Below are positions 6,965 to 10,582 of a stretch of DNA of 10,582 bases, piece by piece. The number at the start of each line of letters is the position of its first letter. The first letter of the stretch is position 1. The notes below the pieces were generated by a model, which saw only the letters and a program-made list of their open reading frames with translations, did no database searches and was not told the DNA's origin. The position numbers were made by a program, and so were the translations under genes. The stretch covers positions 1-10,582 of the forward strand of contig DJYX01000207.1 in NCBI GenBank assembly GCA_002450295.1, in the 5' to 3' direction. Source of the stretch: Deltaproteobacteria bacterium UBA6967 (GTDB lineage: Bacteria > SAR324 > NAC60-12).

Positions 6965-8530
6965 TCAGTTCTTGCTAACTTTGTGCAGAAGCAAGAGGAA
7001 GGATGGCTCCAAGCGGAAGTTTTGCACATTGCTCCCAGTCACAGCGTTTTGCTTCCAGTTCGCCACGAAGACCCATGGGGCATCATCGTGCACGATACGC
7101 TGCATCTCCTTGTAGAGTGCAGCACGAACAGTTTGGCTTGTGCTGACACGGGCCTGCTCGAGTAGCTCGTCCACTTGAGGATTGGAATAGTAACCCGAGT
7201 TGAATCCACCTTGATCAGGCCAAGCGGAAGTTCGCAAGGCTAAGAACGGAAGAGTGTCGGGATCATTGGTCATCCAGGCCATCTCAGCCATGTCCGCCTT
7301 GCCTTCCAAACCTGGATTGACCTTGCCCAAGAAAGTATTCCACTCGTAGGTTTCAATCTTGACGTTCAAACCAATCGCCTTGAGGTCCGCCTGAATAGCA
7401 GTACCCATGGGGACAGGGTCCAACATTCCAGAGCCCCCCTCAGTTACGTAGAAGGTCAATGTAGCACCCTCTGCACCAGCAGCTTTCACCAACTCGCGGG
7501 CTTTAGCTGGATCGTAGGGATAGGGTTGCAGCGCATCATTGTAAGCCCAGGAGAACGCAGCCGGGGTTGGGCCGCTTGCCACCGTGGCAGTATTTTGGAG
7601 AACATTCTCAACTAGTGCCTGCTTGTTGATGGCATAGTTCAAAGCTTGTCGAACTCGCTTGTCTTGAAGTGGTCCCTCTTTCAAATTCAGAATCAGAAAC
7701 CAAAGATGTGGTCCTGCCTGCTCATGCAGGGCATAGCTAGTGTTTGAAGAGAAAGTCGCGACGTTGTCGGGGGGAACTTCGACCATCATATCAATACCAC
7801 CTGAAAGCATCTCTGCGACCCGGGTGTTTGCATCAGTAATTGGTCGGAACACCACAGACTTCAATCCGGCCTGTCCATCCCAGTAGCTGCCATTCCGATC
7901 CAGAATGACGTGCTGATTACTCTTCCATTCTCTAAATTGGTAAGGTCCAGTTCCAGCTGGATTCCGCCCAACATCCTTGCCGTGTTTTTTGACAGCTTCC
8001 GGGGAAATGATCAGCCCGGTGGGGTAGGCCAGATTCGAAAGTAATGGAGCATAAGGATCGTCCATACGGAAACGCACCGTGTATTCGTCTACAACTGTTG
8101 TTTCCTTGATTGCTGAGAAGAAGAACGATAGGGGAAAAGGCCCGGTCTCAGCGTAAGGGTGATCTTTGACCAACATACGATCAAAGTTAAACTTGACCGC
8201 TTCTGCGTTGAAGGGACTGCCATCGTGAAATTTAATTCCTTGGCGCAGTGAGAATGTGTAGACTTTTCCATCATCACTGATTGTCCAGGACTCCGCCAGG
8301 CCGGGTTCAACCTCAAGCGTTCCGCTTCGGTAACGGACCAGCCCATCATAAACATTCATCAGGATTCGGAAATCATTGACCGCTGTCACTGTCGCAGGAT
8401 CCATTGACTTCGGCTCCGCAATCTGAGCCACCACCAGCACATCTTTTGGGGTCGCAGCTTGGATGGTCAGTCCGAAGCTGAGCAAAAGGAAACTGAGCAG
8501 CAACATCACTCGTATCTGTTTCTTCAGCAT
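6965..8530 (-). CDS. ABC importer solute-binding protein, family 5 (peptide/nickel/opine type)
   Basis: A 521-residue periplasmic receptor that delivers substrate to the DppB/DppC-like permeases. Residues 1-25 form a Sec signal peptide (MLKKQIR, a leucine-rich core, then TIQA before ATPKD). There is no lipobox, so it should be free in the periplasm. The family 5 signature YTFSLRQGIKFHDGSPFNAE lies near 91-110. NPAGTGPYQF and the NYAIN segment (LNYAINKQALVENVL) are other family landmarks, and length is typical. An in-frame ATG at 8575 exists. The ATG at 8530 is preferred because GGAG lies 6 nt upstream and because it puts the signal peptide at the N terminus. The protein is first in the operon, behind a recognisable promoter and operators. 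The class binds peptides, opines, nickel chelates and other amides, so the ligand is not predictable. Confidence 0.94.
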   Translation of the reverse strand: MLKKQIRVMLLLSFLLLSFGLTIQAATPKDVLVVAQIAEPKSMDPATVTAVNDFRILMNVYDGLVRYRSGTLEVEPGLAESWTISDDGKVYTFSLRQGIKFHDGSPFNAEAVKFNFDRMLVKDHPYAETGPFPLSFFFSAIKETTVVDEYTVRFRMDDPYAPLLSNLAYPTGLIISPEAVKKHGKDVGRNPAGTGPYQFREWKSNQHVILDRNGSYWDGQAGLKSVVFRPITDANTRVAEMLSGGIDMMVEVPPDNVATFSSNTSYALHEQAGPHLWFLILNLKEGPLQDKRVRQALNYAINKQALVENVLQNTATVASGPTPAAFSWAYNDALQPYPYDPAKARELVKAAGAEGATLTFYVTEGGSGMLDPVPMGTAIQADLKAIGLNVKIETYEWNTFLGKVNPGLEGKADMAEMAWMTNDPDTLPFLALRTSAWPDQGGFNSGYYSNPQVDELLEQARVSTSQTVRAALYKEMQRIVHDDAPWVFVANWKQNAVTGSNVQNFRLEPSFLLLLHKVSKN

Positions 8531-8536
8531 GATCTT

Positions 8537-8540
8537 CTCC
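8537..8540 (-). promoter_or_regulatory. Ribosome binding site of the binding-protein gene
   Basis: GGAG on the minus strand, 6 nt before the ATG at 8530. It decides this start over the ATG at 8575, which would lie upstream of or at the predicted transcript 5' end. Confidence 0.7.
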
Positions 8541-8557
8541 AAAGAGAGTAAGGAAAA

Positions 8558-8576
8558 GTTGCCCGAAGATGGCAAC
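8558..8576 (-). promoter_or_regulatory. Hairpin at the predicted 5' end of the operon mRNA
   Basis: GTTGCC and GGCAAC form a perfect 6-bp stem around a 7-nt loop, followed on the minus strand by TTTT. The predicted transcription start, 6-8 nt past the -10 element, falls around 8576-8578, so the stem would begin at or very near the mRNA 5' end. It could be a stabilising 5' stem-loop or a weak attenuator. The short stem argues against a strong terminator. Confidence 0.4.
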
Positions 8577-8582
8577 GCAACG

Positions 8583-8600
8583 AATTTATCCTGATAAATT
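8583..8600. promoter_or_regulatory. Operator 1: 18-bp palindrome AATTTATC-CT-GATAAATT
   Basis: Perfect 8-bp arms separated by CT. It shares its complete arms with operator 2 and coincides with the -10 region of the operon promoter. It is the likely site of a dimeric repressor, most simply the operon's own GntR protein. Confidence 0.6.
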
Positions 8601-8612
8601 TGATGCTGTCAA
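8583..8612 (-). promoter_or_regulatory. Sigma70-type promoter of the ABC/hydrolase operon
   Basis: A perfect -35 TTGACA occupies 8607-8612 on the minus strand. Candidate -10 hexamers are GATAAA (8585-8590, spacer 16) or TAAATT (8583-8588, spacer 18), each 4 of 6 to consensus. The -10 lies within the left palindrome and the -35 overlaps the right palindrome by 2 bp, so a protein bound at either would block RNA polymerase. The leader to the ATG would be about 46-48 nt. Confidence 0.6.
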
Positions 8613-8634
8613 TAATTTATCATGATAAATTATT
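8611..8634. promoter_or_regulatory. Operator 2: 24-bp perfect palindrome containing the same 18-bp core
   Basis: AATAATTTATCA is followed immediately by its reverse complement. The core at 8614-8631 is identical to operator 1 except for the central AT. The centres of the two sites lie 31 bp apart, about three helical turns, so two dimers would bind the same DNA face. The site ends 23 nt before the DUF1028 ATG and overlaps the -35 of the opposite promoter, so it could control both directions. Confidence 0.65.
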
Positions 8635-8647
8635 AGAAATTGATAAA

Positions 8648-8651
8648 AGGA
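8648..8651 (+). promoter_or_regulatory. Ribosome binding site of the DUF1028 gene
   Basis: AGGA lies 6 nt before the ATG at 8658. It supports that start over the in-frame TTG at 8640, which would put the site inside the coding region. Confidence 0.65.
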
Positions 8652-8657
8652 CTTAAA

Positions 8658-9299
8658 ATGACTTATTCAATTATTCTCCGTGACCCTGAAAAAAATCATT
8701 TTGGGATAGCTGTTGCCACGAAGCACCTAGCTGTGGGAGCTAGGGTTCCTTTTCTTGAAGCCGGATTCGGAGCAATAGCGACTCAATCTTCAACTAATCC
8801 ATACCTCGGGTTAAAAGGGTTGGCTTCTTTGAGATCAGGTGAGGCGATTGAATCAGCTCTCAAAAGTGCCTTGGCTGCTGACGATAATCCTGAATCTAGG
8901 CAAATTCACGGATTAGATAAATCCGGAAATTTTTGGGCTTGGACTGGCACAAACGCTAAGAGTTGGGCTGGACAGATAGGCGAAAAAAATGTCAGCGTAG
9001 CCGGAAATTTTCTCGCTGGACCCGAAGTTTTAAAAGCGTGTATGGAGTCACTGCAATTTTCAACTGATCGATCACTCGAATCCCGACTTCTTCAGGCATT
9101 GTTTGCTGGCGAGGAGGCCGGAGGTGATAAACGTGGCAGGCAATCAGCAGCCTTGTTGACCATTCGAGAGCAACCTTTTCCTTGGTGTAATCTCAGGGTT
9201 GACGATCACCCAGACCCACTGATGGAGTTGACGCGACTGCTCAAAGAATTCAAGGAACCATACTATCAGGCGTTTATAAGAGAGATTCCAAGCAAATAA
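8658..9299 (+). CDS. DUF1028 family protein, Ntn-hydrolase-like
   Basis: A 213-residue soluble protein, close to the usual length of DUF1028, a family placed in the N-terminal-nucleophile hydrolase clan with unestablished activity. Family motifs run in order: TYSIILRDP (2-10), GIAVATK (16-22), ATQSSTNP (41-48), GTNAKSWAG (97-105), VAGNFLAGPEV (114-124), AGGDKRGRQSAAL (154-166) and LRVDDHPDP (179-187). Starting at the ATG puts Thr at position 2, exposed after methionine removal as an Ntn nucleophile would need to be; that role is inferred. No signal peptide is seen, so it is probably cytoplasmic. It is transcribed divergently from the importer/hydrolase operon and shares its operator region. 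Amidase or peptidase-like hydrolysis of a related substrate is plausible but unproven. Base use looks more AT-rich than the operon genes. It ends 10 nt from the convergent nucleoside hydrolase, with no terminator visible. Confidence 0.93.
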   Translation: MTYSIILRDPEKNHFGIAVATKHLAVGARVPFLEAGFGAIATQSSTNPYLGLKGLASLRSGEAIESALKSALAADDNPESRQIHGLDKSGNFWAWTGTNAKSWAGQIGEKNVSVAGNFLAGPEVLKACMESLQFSTDRSLESRLLQALFAGEEAGGDKRGRQSAALLTIREQPFPWCNLRVDDHPDPLMELTRLLKEFKEPYYQAFIREIPSK

Positions 9300-9309
9300 A
9301 AAACTCGTT

Positions 9310-10248
9310 CTACAATTTTGAAAGTCTCTCCAGCAGCAAAGCAAAGAAGGCCTCTGAATCGATTTTGTTCATGACAGTCGCATTTGGTTTGCGTTTCGTT
9401 ACTCCCCACCAGTCAAGAACCGTCATTCCCATTGTCAAATCTGATTGCGTTTCCACGGTTAAATTAACCAATTTCCCCTCAAACAGTTCTGGCTTGAGTA
9501 GATAGGCAATCACTGTCGGATCATGAAGTGGCCCTCCTGTTGATCCATATTTTTTGACATCATATCTTTCAAAAAAACTCAGCATCCCTGAAGTAGCATC
9601 TCCAACCGGAGTTCCAAGTTCTCTGAGACTCTGAATCCAGGTTTTCGGCATCAATGCTTGGTGAGTGACATCCAGGGGCATCACAGTCAGTGGACGACCA
9701 CAGGAGAAGACTGTCTGGGCAGCATGTGGATCTACATAGACATTGAATTCTGCTGCAGGGGTGACATTACCGCCAACAAAATAACCTCCTCCCATCGTGA
9801 CAATCTCTCTGATTTTCGGGAGAATATCGGGCGCTTTGGCAAAAGCCATCCCCACATTGGTCAGCGGAGCTAATGTACAAAGGGTGATGGAATCATCCTC
9901 AGCTTGTCGTAGCGTTTCAATCAGCCAGTCAACTCCGTGTTCCCACTGCAATGCGACACTGGGTTCCGGCATGTCCCATCCATCCAAACCCGTCTTGCCA
10001 TGAACATGCTCTGCTGTGACTAAATTCCGCATCAGGGGACGTGGACACCCAGCAAAAACCGGAACCTCTGGCCGATTCGCAAGCTCAACAAGTGCCCTGG
10101 CGTTACGCGTTGTCAATGGTAGGGGGACGTTTCCAGCAACCGTCACAATTCCCAAAACATTTAATTCTTCGGGGCTTGCCAACGCCAATAAGATAGCGAG
10201 CGCGTCATCCTGTCCAGGATCCGTATCAATGATAATTTTGCGTTTCAT
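9310..10248 (-). CDS. Nucleoside hydrolase, inosine-uridine-preferring (IunH/RihA-C) family
   Basis: A 312-residue enzyme that cleaves the N-glycosidic bond of ribonucleosides to free base and ribose using a bound calcium ion. The family fingerprint DTDPGQDDA spans 8-16, giving D10, D14 and D15. Other expected active-site residues are N40, N161 in GGN, E167 and N169 in AAEFNV, and H242 with D243 in LHDP. This set matches the inosine-uridine hydrolase pattern including the catalytic His. An in-frame ATG at 10275 exists, but ATG at 10248 is preferred: AAGGA lies 5 nt upstream and the fold begins at once with KRKIIIDTDPG. There is no signal peptide, so it is cytoplasmic salvage or catabolism. 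Base preference cannot be read from sequence. It is monocistronic here, convergent with DUF1028 and divergent from the purL-like gene. Confidence 0.94.
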   Translation of the reverse strand: MKRKIIIDTDPGQDDALAILLALASPEELNVLGIVTVAGNVPLPLTTRNARALVELANRPEVPVFAGCPRPLMRNLVTAEHVHGKTGLDGWDMPEPSVALQWEHGVDWLIETLRQAEDDSITLCTLAPLTNVGMAFAKAPDILPKIREIVTMGGGYFVGGNVTPAAEFNVYVDPHAAQTVFSCGRPLTVMPLDVTHQALMPKTWIQSLRELGTPVGDATSGMLSFFERYDVKKYGSTGGPLHDPTVIAYLLKPELFEGKLVNLTVETQSDLTMGMTVLDWWGVTKRKPNATVMNKIDSEAFFALLLERLSKL

Positions 10249-10506
10249 TAAATTCCTTTGAGAAGAATCGTTCATAAATAGACCTGACTGAGAGTTTAGT
10301 AATTCAAAATTGACATGCCATCAGCATTTAACTTTTGAAAGTATTCTTCTTCAGAAAAGTAAACCCGCCTTCATCGGCAAATAAACTGCAAGTCTAAATT
10401 TTTTAAAAATCAACTGTAAAAATCTTCTCCTTTCCACAAACTGTCTTTCTTTATCTCAAAAACATTGCACTGACGATTTCCGCAGCAAAATCACTCTGAA
10501 CAACAA
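10249..10506. other. AT-rich divergent intergenic region
   Basis: These 258 bases separate the divergently transcribed nucleoside hydrolase and purL-like genes and should hold both promoters. A TTGACA occurs on the plus strand at 10310-10315, but no convincing -10 follows at normal spacing. A near-symmetric A/T tract lies around 10397-10410. The palindromic operator core found at 8583-8634 does not recur, and no riboswitch-like structure or ORF was recognised. Confidence 0.5.
10254..10258 (-). promoter_or_regulatory. Ribosome binding site of the nucleoside hydrolase gene
   Basis: AAGGA on the minus strand, 5 nt before the ATG at 10248. It decides this start over the upstream ATG at 10275, which has only a weak AGG ahead of it. 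Confidence 0.65.
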
Positions 10507-10582
10507 ATGAAAACCGCGATTGAAGCCGCAAAAAAATTAGGGATTTCAAGCGATGAATTTGAGAGAATCGTCAGGGACTATC
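10507..10582 (+). CDS. purL: Partial gene, probable phosphoribosylformylglycinamidine synthase (5' end)
   Basis: An open frame starts at ATG 10507 and runs off the window after 25 codons. The visible peptide has AAKKLGISSDEFERIVRDY, which resembles the N-terminal linker of bacterial PurL (pattern ...G[LVI]S.DE[FY]..I...LGR). In PurL an LGR-x-P segment and then SVMWSEHCSYK would follow outside the window. PurL performs the ATP- and glutamine-dependent amidation of FGAR in purine synthesis. No strong Shine-Dalgarno is seen, but this is the first start codon after the in-frame TGA at 10471. The call rests on a short stretch and is moderate. Confidence 0.6.
   Translation, partial: MKTAIEAAKKLGISSDEFERIVRDY

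Noticed and set aside
8531..8575. N-terminal extension of the binding protein from ATG 8575
   Set aside because: It would bury the signal peptide behind 15 extra residues, and it begins at or upstream of the predicted transcript start. The ATG at 8530 has a good ribosome site.
8637..8648. Third copy of the operator (GATAAA at 8642-8647)
   Set aside because: Only one half-site is present; the left arm does not match. The A-rich run before the ribosome site explains it well enough.
9290..9320. Bidirectional terminator between the convergent DUF1028 and nucleoside hydrolase genes
   Set aside because: The 10-nt gap and flanks contain A and T runs but no inverted repeat able to form a stem.
10310..10345. 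Plus-strand promoter for the purL-like gene from TTGACA at 10310
   Set aside because: No acceptable -10 hexamer at 16-18 bp spacing; a perfect -35 alone in AT-rich DNA is weak evidence.
1..10582. Mobile element, CRISPR array, defence system or tRNA-associated island
   Set aside because: No transposase, integrase, direct-repeat array, terminal repeats or RNA genes were seen. The genes are ordinary metabolic and transport families in compact operon order.

Overview
The window reads as chromosome from a free-living Gram-negative bacterium of moderate GC, proteobacterium-like. The evidence is a Sec-exported periplasmic binding protein with a type I signal peptide, dipeptide-type permeases, a FadR-type regulator and tight gene packing. 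Lineage cannot be fixed from the sequence alone; an uncultivated marine proteobacterial group is a guess, not a reading. There are no rRNA or tRNA genes, insertion sequences or CRISPR arrays, and no gene-free stretch longer than about 260 bases.

Positions 43-8530 hold one minus-strand operon of seven genes. In transcription order they are: a family 5 solute-binding protein (6965-8530), a DppB-like permease (5941-6897), a fused DppC-DppD permease-ATPase (4023-5948), a DppF-like ATPase (3059-4030), an M42-family metallohydrolase (2016-3062), an M20-family Zn hydrolase of the N-carbamoyl-amino-acid/allantoate amidohydrolase type (780-2009) and a GntR/FadR regulator (43-783). From the permease onward, genes overlap by 8, 8, 4 and 4 nt, with one 6-nt gap between M42 and M20. 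The only sizeable gap (67 nt) follows the binding protein and holds a hairpin.

Positions 8531-8657 form a compact divergent control region. Two matching palindromes (core AATTTATC-NN-GATAAATT, centres 31 bp apart) flank and overlap a TTGACA-type promoter for the operon. A short hairpin would lie at the very 5' end of that mRNA. On the other side a plus-strand DUF1028 gene (8658-9299, Ntn-hydrolase-like) begins.

The right end carries a minus-strand inosine-uridine-type nucleoside hydrolase (9310-10248), convergent with DUF1028 across 10 nt. After a 258-bp AT-rich gap comes the first 25 codons of a plus-strand gene that looks like purL (10507 onward).

Inferred picture: the ABC importer brings in an amide- or ureide-containing compound such as a peptide, N-carbamoyl or N-acyl amino acid, or hydantoin derivative. 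Two cytoplasmic metallohydrolases and probably the Ntn-like DUF1028 protein hydrolyse it, and the FadR-type protein senses a metabolite and represses both promoters. The substrate is not identifiable from sequence. The nucleoside hydrolase and purL may be an independent nucleotide-metabolism neighbourhood.
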